Of a stretch of 64,000 bases of DNA, positions 27,316 through 35,709 are shown in pieces. The translations under genes were made by a program, and so were the position numbers. The stretch comes from an uncultured Eubacteriales bacterium. Its GTDB lineage: Bacteria > Bacillota > Clostridia > Oscillospirales > Ruminococcaceae. Numbering within the stretch: the first letter of the stretch is position 1; every line of letters starts with the position of its first letter. The notes under the pieces were generated by a model. It was not told the DNA's origin. It ran no database searches and saw only the letters and a program-made list of their open reading frames with translations. Location of the stretch: positions 25,456-89,455 of the forward strand of contig OMXI01000018.1 of NCBI GenBank assembly GCA_900314975.1, written 5' to 3'.

Positions 27316-29118
27316 TTATTCTATTCCCTCAACAAAGCCCTTAAGCTGTTCGGTGTTTTCCTGCGTGGTGTAGGAAAGCGGTATGTGATAAACACTTTCG
27401 TAGATATCCTTCCACGTCTCGTAATTCTTTTTCATCATGTATTCCGCTTGATTTCGGTGGTTAAGTCCCTGCTTTGGGAAAATCGGCGGCGAAATGTGTA
27501 TCGTGTACTCCTGCACGTAAAAGCCGTCCTCACCCATAACATCGGAATCCTGCATCGTTATAAAGCAAGGCAGCACAGGCGCACCGCTGCGCGCAGCATA
27601 AAGGTACGCGCCTCTCTTTAACGGCTTTGGCTTGCGGTAATTCCACCACATACTCTGCTCCGGGTAAAACAGCACATAATCGCCGTTTTTTACAAGCTCA
27701 TCCACAGCGTTGAAGAACTTTTTCATCGTGTCTATGTTTGACGACAAAGGCAGCGTGTTGCAGTGGCGCATAAGAAAGCCGTAAAACCCCGGGAACGACG
27801 TGTAGTTGCCCTCTCTTATCACTCTCCAGAAGTTTCTCTGCGGCTGCTGTGCGGCTTCGTATGCAAGCTGTATCGCAAAGCTGTCATAAGCGTTAAAGTG
27901 GTTGCAGGTGATTATCGCACCGCTTTCAAGCGCGTGGAAATTCTCAACACCCTTTATCTCTTTTATAATAAGCTTCCTGTCGGCAATAAGCTCGTCAACG
28001 AACTTGTGCGCCATCTTGAAGGCAAACTTTGTCTTCAGCTTTTCAGCCTTTGTCTTGCGAACATATTCTATCTCGTCAGGCATCAGCACGCGCCCGGGAG
28101 GGTCATTCTCCACGTCCTCGTCAAAGCGTCCCTCGCGCTCGTACTGCTCTATCTTGTAAAGTATCTCAACTCTGTCCTTTGCGCGCTTGTCGCGGTTGAT
28201 ACGGTTGAGAAAATTATCCTCACGCTGCGTCTCCTTGACAGCCAGCGCCAAAAGGTTCTCGCCCGACTTTGCATCGCGCGCCTTTTCCTCATCGGTGTAA
28301 GCCTTCAGCACGGCAAGCAGCGCATCGTAGACCTCCGTCTGCTTTGCATATTCCCAGAAATATTCGCCGTACAGGCAGTCATCATAGTGCCACGGCTTGT
28401 TCGTCATAATGTAGTGCAGCATCTCCGCCTGCTCAACAGGGTGCGGCAGCGTGCCGAAAACCTCGGTGTTCCAGCGCTGGTCAAGCCAGTAAACGTGGTC
28501 CTTGCAGATAAGGTTGAGATAGTCCTCGTCCTGCGTCACCACAAAATTGTAGTAGTGCAGATAGTCGATAAATTTGTCCAGCACAAAATGCAGCCTGAAC
28601 TGCTCACAGTTGATAAGCATAAGCCCCGCGTTGAAAAAGTTGTAGCGCGATACGCCCACTACCCTTTCAACATATGTGCCGTACTGCTCTATCTGTACCA
28701 TCGCCTGCTCGTGACAGGCACCCAGGTACGCGTCCTTTATATCTGTCAGATAGACCTTGCTGATGTCTCCCCTTACCACCGTGTCGCTGTCAATGTATAT
28801 AGCCTTGGTGTAATCAGGGAACATCTCTGCGATAAACAGCCTGTAGTAAGTCGTCTTTGAGTAGTAGTCGCGCAGCGGCAGCTTGTCAGAAATAGACTGA
28901 AGATACGGCGTAACATCAACAAAGCGTATCTCAAAGCAGTCATCAGCAAGCTTGTTCACCACGTTCTTCATCTCATCGGAAATCTCCGTGTAAAGAATGT
29001 GCAGCACATACTTGTACTCCCTCGACGCATTCTTTATCAGCGAGTGCATCGACACCACAGTGTACTTTACAAAGGCATCGTCGCACGCATAGAAGATAGG
29101 TATGATGGTTTCCTTCAT
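27316..29118 (-). CDS. Fusion of GT8 glycosyltransferase and PlsC-type acyltransferase
   Basis: A 600-residue two-enzyme protein. Residues about 1-280 are a GT8 glycosyltransferase with the DxD motif IYIDSDTVV and NFFNAGLMLIN. Residues about 370-590 are a phospholipid/glycerol acyltransferase with HX4D in CNHFNAYD, then LFYPEQSMWWN and RGAYLYAARSGAPVLP. The linker (about 290-365) is charged and possibly helical. The protein could glycosylate and acylate one lipid. It is the last gene of a three-gene operon whose members overlap by 4 bp, following a stand-alone acyltransferase and a stand-alone GT8. The product is probably an acylated glycolipid of the membrane, by inference. Confidence 0.88.
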   Translation of the reverse strand: MKETIIPIFYACDDAFVKYTVVSMHSLIKNASREYKYVLHILYTEISDEMKNVVNKLADDCFEIRFVDVTPYLQSISDKLPLRDYYSKTTYYRLFIAEMFPDYTKAIYIDSDTVVRGDISKVYLTDIKDAYLGACHEQAMVQIEQYGTYVERVVGVSRYNFFNAGLMLINCEQFRLHFVLDKFIDYLHYYNFVVTQDEDYLNLICKDHVYWLDQRWNTEVFGTLPHPVEQAEMLHYIMTNKPWHYDDCLYGEYFWEYAKQTEVYDALLAVLKAYTDEEKARDAKSGENLLALAVKETQREDNFLNRINRDKRAKDRVEILYKIEQYEREGRFDEDVENDPPGRVLMPDEIEYVRKTKAEKLKTKFAFKMAHKFVDELIADRKLIIKEIKGVENFHALESGAIITCNHFNAYDSFAIQLAYEAAQQPQRNFWRVIREGNYTSFPGFYGFLMRHCNTLPLSSNIDTMKKFFNAVDELVKNGDYVLFYPEQSMWWNYRKPKPLKRGAYLYAARSGAPVLPCFITMQDSDVMGEDGFYVQEYTIHISPPIFPKQGLNHRNQAEYMMKKNYETWKDIYESVYHIPLSYTTQENTEQLKGFVEGIE

Positions 29119-29948
29119 ATTTTCTCCCTCATCGGTTCTTTTATAATTTTCTCATATTCGCAGTAAATATCGTCAAACTGTCTGTATCCGAAAACCGAGT
29201 GTACCTTGTCGATATGCCACTGCTTTATATTGTCCGTGTGCGGATAAGGCAGCCAGAAAAGCCGCTTTGAAAAGTGCCGCACCACCGTATGCCTGTGCAG
29301 GAATTTCTGGTCGTTGAACCTCTGCGGCAGAAGCTTTCTGCGCGTGGTCGAGCGTATCAGCGCGCTCTGGTCGGCAAAGACCAGCTTCTTGCGCTTTATC
29401 CACCACCGAGCCTTTTTGAAAAGCCCCGTCTGCCGCGCAAGCTTCATATTGAACAGCAAAACGCCCGCGTTTATGTACCCTGGATTTATCAGATACTTGC
29501 CGTAGTGGTCGCGTGCCGCAGCATACTCGTACCCCGTAAGGTCGGTATCCCACAGCAGCCTTACATCGCGGTTGAACATAATGTCCGCATCAAGATACAG
29601 CAGCTTGTCGGGTATCCCCCTCACCACATCGGCAAACAGCCTTATCAGCGTGTACGGCGAGCAGTATGCACTCTCGTTGGGGCAGCCCGAAAACGCCTTC
29701 ATATAATACTTTGTCACGTCGTGCAGCATAACGCAGTTGTCTTGGTTGTATGCCTTTACCGCACGCTCGAGCGTATCGATATGCTCCTGCGAAATACAAG
29801 TGTATCTCTCGTCAAGGTGCGAAACGTCCATAGTGAATATATGAAAGCAAAACGGCTCATCTGTTTGCGTGCGCCGAAGTATCGACAGCGCGCAGGTCAG
29901 CACCCCGTCAAATACTCCGTCGTTTCCGCAGAATAAAATATCTATCAT
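29115..29948 (-). CDS. GT8-family glycosyltransferase
   Basis: A 277-residue GT8 enzyme that transfers a hexose from a UDP-sugar. Visible motifs are the opening strand DILFCGNDGVFDGVLTCALS, the metal-binding DxD in LLYLDADIMFNRDV and NPGYINAGVLLFNMKLA. It overlaps the upstream acyltransferase and the downstream fusion gene by 4 bp each, so all three are translationally coupled. No membrane helix is seen; it should act at the inner face of the membrane. The acceptor is probably a lipid, given its neighbours. Confidence 0.9.
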   Translation of the reverse strand: MIDILFCGNDGVFDGVLTCALSILRRTQTDEPFCFHIFTMDVSHLDERYTCISQEHIDTLERAVKAYNQDNCVMLHDVTKYYMKAFSGCPNESAYCSPYTLIRLFADVVRGIPDKLLYLDADIMFNRDVRLLWDTDLTGYEYAAARDHYGKYLINPGYINAGVLLFNMKLARQTGLFKKARWWIKRKKLVFADQSALIRSTTRRKLLPQRFNDQKFLHRHTVVRHFSKRLFWLPYPHTDNIKQWHIDKVHSVFGYRQFDDIYCEYEKIIKEPMREKI

Positions 29949-30727
29949 TTGCCTTTCTCCCGTTTAATATATCTTATCTGTATGTGGTCAGAGCTCTTTG
30001 CCCGTTTGCACATCGCCTCATACACCTTTTCACGAAGTTCCTTCCTTCGTGCCTTCAGCGGCTTATCCATATCGGGATAGAACGGACCGTCTATGTACGT
30101 CACTATCCGCGGGTGCGCAAAAAAGCGCCGCTTATGGTATGTGTTTGTAAAGCAGTATACAGGCACACCCAGCTTTGCGGGGTAAGCAAAACTCGTGTCA
30201 GGGAAATTCCTTATTTTAGTGTAGTACGGCCAGATGTGCGCCTCGGGAAATATCACAACGCAGTGTCCCTGCGAAATGCGCGTCTCGACCGCGTCAATAA
30301 AGTTTTTGTACGCCGCCATGCCCTCGGGTATCGGCAAAGCCCCAAGCGACGGCGTTATTTTGCCCAGCACAGGCATCGAAACATTGTTTGGGTGTACGAT
30401 AACATAATTGGTCTTTGGAAAGTTTATCACATTGGGGATAAACGGCTCTGCCGCGTCCTGCGTGTGATTGCCGTACATAAAGTATCCGTCGTGCAGATGC
30501 TTTTTCAGCTTGTGCTTGCCCTTTGATCTGTGCCCAAAGACCAGCTTTACATACGCAAACGCGATAGGCGTTGCGATTATGCGATACCAGAAAAAATGTG
30601 TAAATCTCTTAAAAGGCGATTTATGGATATAGACGTAGTTTTCATCTATCACGCGCGGGGTTATCTGCGCCGTAGAAAACTCATCGTTAAGCTCATCGGA
30701 ATAGTATATTACCTTTCGCTTGTCCAT
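29945..30727 (-). CDS. PlsC-type glycerolipid acyltransferase
   Basis: A 260-residue acyltransferase of the lysophosphatidic acid acyltransferase family. The catalytic region reads YGNHTQDAAEPFIP, a variant of HX4D seen in other Firmicute homologues (NHTxxxxDAFIP). FPEAHIWPYYTKIRNFPDTS and YPAKLGVPVYCF are further conserved blocks. The start is placed at 30727 because AGGTG lies 8 nt upstream; the ATG at 30733 is too close to it. It is first gene of the glycolipid operon and is transcribed from the promoter 30768-30796. Confidence 0.87.
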   Translation of the reverse strand: MDKRKVIYYSDELNDEFSTAQITPRVIDENYVYIHKSPFKRFTHFFWYRIIATPIAFAYVKLVFGHRSKGKHKLKKHLHDGYFMYGNHTQDAAEPFIPNVINFPKTNYVIVHPNNVSMPVLGKITPSLGALPIPEGMAAYKNFIDAVETRISQGHCVVIFPEAHIWPYYTKIRNFPDTSFAYPAKLGVPVYCFTNTYHKRRFFAHPRIVTYIDGPFYPDMDKPLKARRKELREKVYEAMCKRAKSSDHIQIRYIKREKGK

Positions 30728-30767
30728 TATCATATCACCTGCCGTATTTAAATACACTATCAATGAA

Positions 30768-30796
30768 ATAATACCATAACCGCGCCGATATGTCAA
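30768..30796 (-). promoter_or_regulatory. Promoter of the glycolipid operon
   Basis: Minus-strand TTGACA (30791-30796) and TATTAT (30768-30773) with a 17-bp spacer, about 40 bp before the start codon. Confidence 0.8.
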
Positions 30797-30887
30797 TAAG
30801 AAACATTATCCGACAGTATAAAAAACTTGTAAAATCAAAGCCGTGCATTCACATCAGTAAACTATTCCCATTTCCAAGCGTCACGGG

Positions 30888-30916
30888 TTGACAGAAGCTG
30901 CATAAAATGCTATACT
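30888..30916 (+). promoter_or_regulatory. Promoter upstream of the sigma-factor locus
   Basis: TTGACA (30888-30893) and TATACT (30911-30916) with a 17-bp spacer. Downstream at 30946-30979 lies an imperfect duplication, TATGCCGATAAAACGAT and TATGCCGATAACGAT. Confidence 0.75.
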
Positions 30917-30987
30917 TTGTGTGAAAAATGCACACCATAAATATATGCCGATAAAACGATTTTTATGCCGATAACGATAAAAGACGG

Positions 30988-31018
30988 GACAGCTGCGCAG
31001 CAATGCAGCTGTCTTTTT
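30988..31018 (+). terminator. Early terminator, leader attenuator or end of a small RNA
   Basis: GACAGCTGC and GCAGCTGTC form a perfect 9-bp stem followed by TTTTT. It is about 95 nt after the predicted transcription start and 90 nt before the next start codon. A promoter followed closely by a terminator gives either a short RNA of about 95 nt or an attenuated leader. Confidence 0.7.
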
Positions 31019-31106
31019 GGATTTATCAAAAAAAATATAACCAACGCGCCGTTTTTCTATCTGAATATATAGAAGAAAAAACTAATGCCAAAAAGGTGTG
31101 GTGCGT

Positions 31107-31286
31107 ATGGAACTTAACGAACTTATTAAGCAGGTGCTTATGCAGATGTATCAAAACTGTCTTGATGACAAGACCGAGCTTGAACATCTGGACAAGCGCG
31201 TGATAAGCGCAATAAGAAAGGAGCGTGAAAGCGATGGAAACACACGAGCTTGCCGCAGCAGTGAAAGCAGCGCAGTCGGGGGATAA
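31107..31286 (+). CDS. Small helical protein overlapping the sigma-factor gene
   Basis: A 59-residue frame (MELNELIKQVLMQMYQNCLD, DKTELEHLDKRVISAIRKER) opens after AAAAGGTGTGG and ends 53 bp inside the sigma gene in another frame. The first 45 residues are predicted amphipathic helix; the last 15, encoded by the overlap, are Ser/Arg-rich. It could be a regulator of the sigma factor or only a leader whose translation feeds ribosomes to it. I do not recognise a family. Confidence 0.55.
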   Translation: MELNELIKQVLMQMYQNCLDDKTELEHLDKRVISAIRKERESDGNTRACRSSESSAVGG

Positions 31287-32667
31287 AGCCGCAATAGAGC
31301 AGCTTTACAGGCACTACCGCAGCAGAATATGGTTCTTTGTCTGCAAAAATATCGGCTCCAAGCAAGCCGCCGAGGACATCGTTTCCGACACCTTTCTGAC
31401 AGCAATAGAAAAACTGTGCGACCTGCGAAGCGCAGACGCTTTCGGCTCGTGGCTGTACTCGATAGCATACAGCAAGTGCCTGATATATCTGAACGCACGG
31501 TCGGCAGCCGCGCACTTTTCAAGCGATACAGAGCTTGAAAGCACTATCCAAAACAGCACCTTGAGCGAACCCGTCAAGCTTCCGCAGGATTATATCGAAA
31601 GCGAGCAGACAAAGCAGCAGCTGCGCGAGGCTATCGACAGCCTCAAGCCCGAAATGCGCTCTGCCGTCATAATGTACTATTTCGAGGAAATGACCGTCGC
31701 GCAGGTCGCACAAGCGCTTGGCATAAACGAAAACGCCGCCAAGCAAAAGCTGTACCAAGCCCGCAAAAAGCTCTCTGCCAAGCTAAAGAGACTTTGCAGA
31801 AACGGCACCGCGCTTTGTGTCGTCCCTCTCGGCGCAGTTATGAACGCAGCGCTTGAAAGCAGCACCGCAGCAGCAAGCACCGCAGGCGCAGCAATCAAAA
31901 CAGGCTTTACCGTCAAGCTGGCAGCCGCCTTTATTTCAGGCGCGCTCGCCGTGGGCGTGCCTATTGCCCTGCTTGACCGCGAAAGCCGCGGCGACTACCG
32001 CCCCGAGCAAACCACACAGCAGCAAAGCGCAGAGCTTAAAGCCGAGGCGAGCGAGCTTCTTACAAGCCTGCGCGGACTTGACTTTGAATACCGTACGCAG
32101 TCAGCGCAGAATGTTTCAGATACCGCAGGTCTTGGAAGACTGGTCGAACAGTATGGCAAGTCAGTCGATACAGGTCTGCCAAAGCTGTTTTTAGACCAAA
32201 GCGACAAATGGAGATTATCCGTCTGCAGCGAGATTGACGAGCGCAGCGCAAGCAGCGTGACTATGCACTATTCACAGCCTCTGTCCGATTTAAAGCTGTA
32301 CTGCTCACCCGCAGGCGACAGCACGCTTTGCAGGCTCTATATGCGCAAGTACCCCTACAGCTCCGCCGACGCGGGAAAGTATATCCGCATAGAGCTTACC
32401 CTGCCTGCACAAAATGATGTAATCTATACCCTGCTGCACCCCGACGTCACGGTAAACTTTGACTGCAAAAGCCAGACTATGTACGAACCCGCACCTATGA
32501 CCGACAGCACAGGTCAGCTTGGCTACAGCATAAGCTGTACCGGCACAGACAGTCTTTATATCGAGCTTTCACCAAGCAAGGAACTGCTTTGCGATATAAA
32601 TGACGTGACCTTCAGCGCAGCCGCATATGCACACGGCAAAGCGTACAGTGTCGTCAACGAGGCTTAA
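31234..32667 (+). CDS. ECF sigma factor fused to a membrane-anchored C-terminal domain
   Basis: A 477-residue protein. Residues about 1-180 are a sigma-70 ECF factor: region 2 in EQLYRHYRSRIWFFVCKNIG and SKQAAEDIVSDTFL, region 4 in SAVIMYYFEEMTVAQVAQAL and GINENAAKQKLYQARKKL. A single membrane helix follows (about 223-246, KLAAAFISGALAVGVPIALL), then about 220 extracytoplasmic residues without a recognised family. Sigma and sensor therefore sit in one chain, so the sigma domain may need release or may act at the membrane. The start at 31234 follows AAAGGAG with 10-nt spacing. No separate anti-sigma gene is present. Confidence 0.85.
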   Translation: METHELAAAVKAAQSGDKAAIEQLYRHYRSRIWFFVCKNIGSKQAAEDIVSDTFLTAIEKLCDLRSADAFGSWLYSIAYSKCLIYLNARSAAAHFSSDTELESTIQNSTLSEPVKLPQDYIESEQTKQQLREAIDSLKPEMRSAVIMYYFEEMTVAQVAQALGINENAAKQKLYQARKKLSAKLKRLCRNGTALCVVPLGAVMNAALESSTAAASTAGAAIKTGFTVKLAAAFISGALAVGVPIALLDRESRGDYRPEQTTQQQSAELKAEASELLTSLRGLDFEYRTQSAQNVSDTAGLGRLVEQYGKSVDTGLPKLFLDQSDKWRLSVCSEIDERSASSVTMHYSQPLSDLKLYCSPAGDSTLCRLYMRKYPYSSADAGKYIRIELTLPAQNDVIYTLLHPDVTVNFDCKSQTMYEPAPMTDSTGQLGYSISCTGTDSLYIELSPSKELLCDINDVTFSAAAYAHGKAYSVVNEA

Positions 32668-33484
32668 CTTTACGGAAAACGAGCTTGATGACAAGACAAA
32701 ACTAGATTTAAAAAAATTTGAGCTTAAAAAGTTTGCCGATACCGACCCCGAAAATGCCCACGGGTTTGACATCGCACAAAAAGAGAGCGAAGAGGCGATG
32801 ATAGAAAAGATAGTCTACAAAAAGACCGACCTTATCTATTCCTGCCCGACTGTTGCGCTGTTTGATGACAAACTCGACGAACTCGACCAATTCGTTATCG
32901 ACGGCAAAATCGACAAACAAAAGCTCAAAGGCGGCAGCGAGGTGCTGCTCGTTATGGATATAACGAACAAGATCAAGTTTGAAGAGACGTTCAAAGCAGG
33001 CGATAAGCTTCCGCTGTCGGATATAATTCTCAACGAAAAGGAAGAACAGCTTGATTTCAGTTCTCTTGATTTCAGTCAGCTCGGTGAGCCTGCTTACCAA
33101 AAGAAAGTCAAGTCCTACACGGGCGAGGTGACCGAGGAGCGCTCGTATGCAATCGGCAAGCGCAAAGACATCAACGTTAAGATAGGCGCAGTGCTTGTCC
33201 TCGACCTTGACGTTGCAAACAAATATATGACCGAAGCAGCAGAAGGCAACCATGGGCTTAACGTGTTCTGTTCTCCCGAATCGTTCAAAGCGTGGGGAGT
33301 TGGAGAACGCAATCTGACGGAGCTTTCGATCAAGATAAATGATGATGCTTCAATAGAAGATGCGGACAATTTGTGGTACGATACGATAGCACAAGCTAAG
33401 GGCATATCGAGCTACTCAACTACTGAAATAACTGAAAACATAAACAGAGGCACGCACAAAGTCATGTGTATATACTACTCTATG
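32668..33484 (+). pseudogene. Remnant of a FtsX/MacB-type ABC permease
   Basis: An open frame continues from inside the sigma-factor 3' end with no start codon or ribosome site of its own. The sequence is hydrophilic (FAKGDKLPLSD-like blocks, KRKDINVKIGAVLVLDLDVA, DDASIEDADNLWYDTIAQAK) and ends at the beginning of a membrane helix (YYSMMVIVLL). This matches the extracytoplasmic loop of FtsX-family permeases with the first helix and the final three helices missing. The frame then shifts into ABC ATPase sequence at about 33485. The call rests on this arrangement rather than a strong motif. Confidence 0.6.
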
Positions 33485-34002
33485 ATGGTAATTGTATTGC
33501 TGACCTCTGCGGCACAAGCGGCAGCGGAAAGTCAACGCTGCTGCATATGCTCGGCTGCCTTGACAAAGCCACCTCGGGTGACGTGTTTATCGGCGATATA
33601 AAAGTTGTGTTCCAGAAATTCTGCCTTATCCCCGAACTTACCGTCACCGAAAACATAGTTGTGCCCGTACTGCTGTCGGGCAAGCGTCCCGACACTGCTT
33701 ACATTGACGAGCTTTGCGATATACTAGGTCTTTCGGACAGAAAATCTCACCTGCCGTCCGAGCTTTCGGGCGGTCAGCAGCAAAGGTGCGCGATTGCACG
33801 CGCGCTTGCCAACGATCCACAGATAGTCCTTTGCGATGAGCCGACAGGCAACCTTGACAAGAAAACGGGCGAGGAAGTAATATCGCTGCTGCACGAAATC
33901 AACAAGAAATACAACAAAACCGTTGTGATAGTCACCCACGACCAAGATATTGCAAGCGGCGCAGACCGCATTATCCACATCGAAGACGGCATGATAATCT
34001 GA
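33485..34002 (+). pseudogene. Internally deleted ABC transporter ATPase
   Basis: The frame encodes most of a LolD/MacB-type ATPase: Walker A GTSGSGKSTLL, signature LSGGQQQRCAIARAL, Walker B IVLCDEPTGNLD and the switch His in VIVTHDQD. The beginning, before Walker A, is absent. About 20 residues are missing between the strand after Walker A and the Q-loop (SGDVFIGDIKVVFQKF). With the permease remnant fused in front out of frame, the locus looks like a transporter collapsed by deletions. Confidence 0.8.
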
Positions 34003-34011
34003 CCGCACAAA

Positions 34012-34060
34012 AAGCACCTGCATTTGCTTTTTTCACAAACGCAGGTGCTTGATTTTTTCG
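34012..34060. terminator. Bidirectional terminator
   Basis: AAGCACCTGC and GCAGGTGCTT form a perfect 10-bp stem with a 19-nt loop and a following GATTTTTT, between converging genes. Confidence 0.75.
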
Positions 34061-34083
34061 TTTTCAGTTTATCGGACAAGCCG

Positions 34084-35490
34084 CTACCTCAATTTCCTTT
34101 CGGGGTGCTTTTTATAGAATTCCTCTTTGTCCCTGTACATATCCACATCAGCAGTATGCATCGCATCTCTTACGTCACAGCCGTTGTCGCCGTAGCTGTA
34201 CCCGACCGCAAAGCTGACACCGTCAGGGTCCTGCGACCTATCCTTGAGCAGCGCGATCTTTCTTTCGCACTCGTCCTTGTCACAGCCCACCATAATAATT
34301 AAAAATTCATCACCGCCCGCGCGGTATATCTCATCACCCTCAAAGACCTCCTGAAGAGCTATCGCAGCCTTTTTGAGCAACAGATCACCCGCAGAGTGTC
34401 CGTATCTGTCATTGGTCAGCTTCAAGCCGTTAAGGTCTGCAAAAATCACACAGTAAGGCTCGCTGAACGACTCGCTGTCAGCAGTCATCGCGCTTACGCG
34501 GCTGTTCATAGCATTGCGGTTCTTCACGCCTGTCAGAAGGTCAGTGTAGCTGATATGCTCAAGCTGTTTCATCAGCTTGTAGCTTGCGACCTCTGAAGAA
34601 AGAAAGTACGTGGTAAGCTCCAGCGTCTCCTTTATGCGCAGAGCATTTTCCGTCGCAAAATTAGTCGCCCAGATAAATCCCAGCACCTCATTGTTGTACC
34701 GCAGCGGGAACATCACCACGCTGTCAACGCCGGCTTCCTCAAGTGTCAGATACCACGGATTGTTTATCTGTTCAATGTATTTCATATCCTGCTCGTTTTT
34801 GATGATAAGGCAGTCATTGTCGCCTATCGTGTCTATCCACGACAGCGCTATATCGTAAAAGTTGACAAACTGCGTTACCCTCTTTATCACGCTGCCCTCT
34901 CTTATATTCGTCGCCAGCATCGAACAGGTACCCGTACCTGTATCCACAAGCATCAGCGAGCATACCTCTGCCTTACAGATAACACGGATATCCTTGATAA
35001 CGTCCTTCATCGTCTGTTCAAAATCGTCCGTGCCGTGCAGCTTGATACAGGTCTTTATCACGTCAGAGTAAATGTGCATAGCCTGCGTGGACATAAGGTC
35101 AAGGTCAGTGACATCCGCTATCTTCGTCGAGTATGTGCAGTAGCCGACATCGCCTTCCTCATAGTCTATAGGCATAACAAAAACATTGAACCACAAATTC
35201 GGCTCATTCATATATACATACGTGTGCGTAGGCTTTTTCAGTATCGCCGCGCTGTAGCACAGATCCTCAAAGCTCAGATTTTTCGGAAGATACTTTTCAT
35301 ATGCAGAGTTGGGAACAAACTTTTCTATCGCCCTGCCGCCCACATCATACGGCGGGTTTTCGATAAGGCGGATGTATTCCTTATTACCCGTAACTATGCG
35401 TATATCGCCATAGCTGCCGTCGCTGAATTTTCTGACGGACATAATACCCGTCATAGTCACAAAGCCGTCGGCAAACTTCTGAAAGTCCAT
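34084..35490 (-). CDS. PAS-GAF diguanylate cyclase, paralogue of 17882
   Basis: A 468-residue protein collinear with the one at 17882: PAS-like N-terminus (MDFQKFADGFVTMTGIMSV, SDGSYGDIRIVTGNKEYI), GAF-type centre (ICKAEVCSLMLVDTGTGTCS, VVMFPLRYNNEVLGFIWATN) and an intact GGDEF domain (DLLTGVKNRNAMNSRVSAM, IFADLNGLKLTND, YRAGGDEF). It should make cyclic di-GMP in response to an internal ligand. The start at 35490 is set by GAGAGGTG; an upstream in-frame codon has no ribosome site. It is monocistronic with its own promoter at 35579. Confidence 0.93.
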   Translation of the reverse strand: MDFQKFADGFVTMTGIMSVRKFSDGSYGDIRIVTGNKEYIRLIENPPYDVGGRAIEKFVPNSAYEKYLPKNLSFEDLCYSAAILKKPTHTYVYMNEPNLWFNVFVMPIDYEEGDVGYCTYSTKIADVTDLDLMSTQAMHIYSDVIKTCIKLHGTDDFEQTMKDVIKDIRVICKAEVCSLMLVDTGTGTCSMLATNIREGSVIKRVTQFVNFYDIALSWIDTIGDNDCLIIKNEQDMKYIEQINNPWYLTLEEAGVDSVVMFPLRYNNEVLGFIWATNFATENALRIKETLELTTYFLSSEVASYKLMKQLEHISYTDLLTGVKNRNAMNSRVSAMTADSESFSEPYCVIFADLNGLKLTNDRYGHSAGDLLLKKAAIALQEVFEGDEIYRAGGDEFLIIMVGCDKDECERKIALLKDRSQDPDGVSFAVGYSYGDNGCDVRDAMHTADVDMYRDKEEFYKKHPERKLR

Positions 35491-35578
35491 TTTTACACCT
35501 CTCCGCTGAATTTGCACCCGCTGCCCCGAAAAAAACATTTTTTGCTGCAATTTCAGCACAAATTAACAACTTTTTTTC

Positions 35579-35607
35579 ATTATAGCACATACATTTTTGT
35601 TTTTCAA
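35579..35607 (-). promoter_or_regulatory. Promoter of the second GGDEF gene
   Basis: Minus-strand TTGAAA (35602-35607) and TATAAT (35579-35584) with a 17-bp spacer, about 90 bp before the start codon. Confidence 0.8.
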
Positions 35608-35672
35608 GTGAAAAACCGCCGCTTCACGAAAAAAAACAACTTTTTTTACAATCGTTTTTAAGCCGAAAAAAT

Positions 35673-35706
35673 AACCCGACAGCAGCGCACGGTCACCGTC
35701 GGGTAT
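35673..35706 (-). terminator. Terminator after the C_GCAxxG_C_C gene
   Basis: ACCCGAC and GTCGGGT pair around a 17-nt loop, followed on the minus strand by TATTTTTTC. Confidence 0.75.
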
Positions 35707-35709
35707 TTA

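Noticed and set aside
27763-28860. 365-residue plus-strand frame inside the GT8-PlsC fusion
   Set aside because: Antisense to a gene with intact catalytic motifs in both domains; no start signals.
31107-31286. Anti-sigma factor of the zinc-binding (ZAS) type
   Set aside because: It has no HxxxCxxC motif and no membrane helix; only a short helical region is seen.
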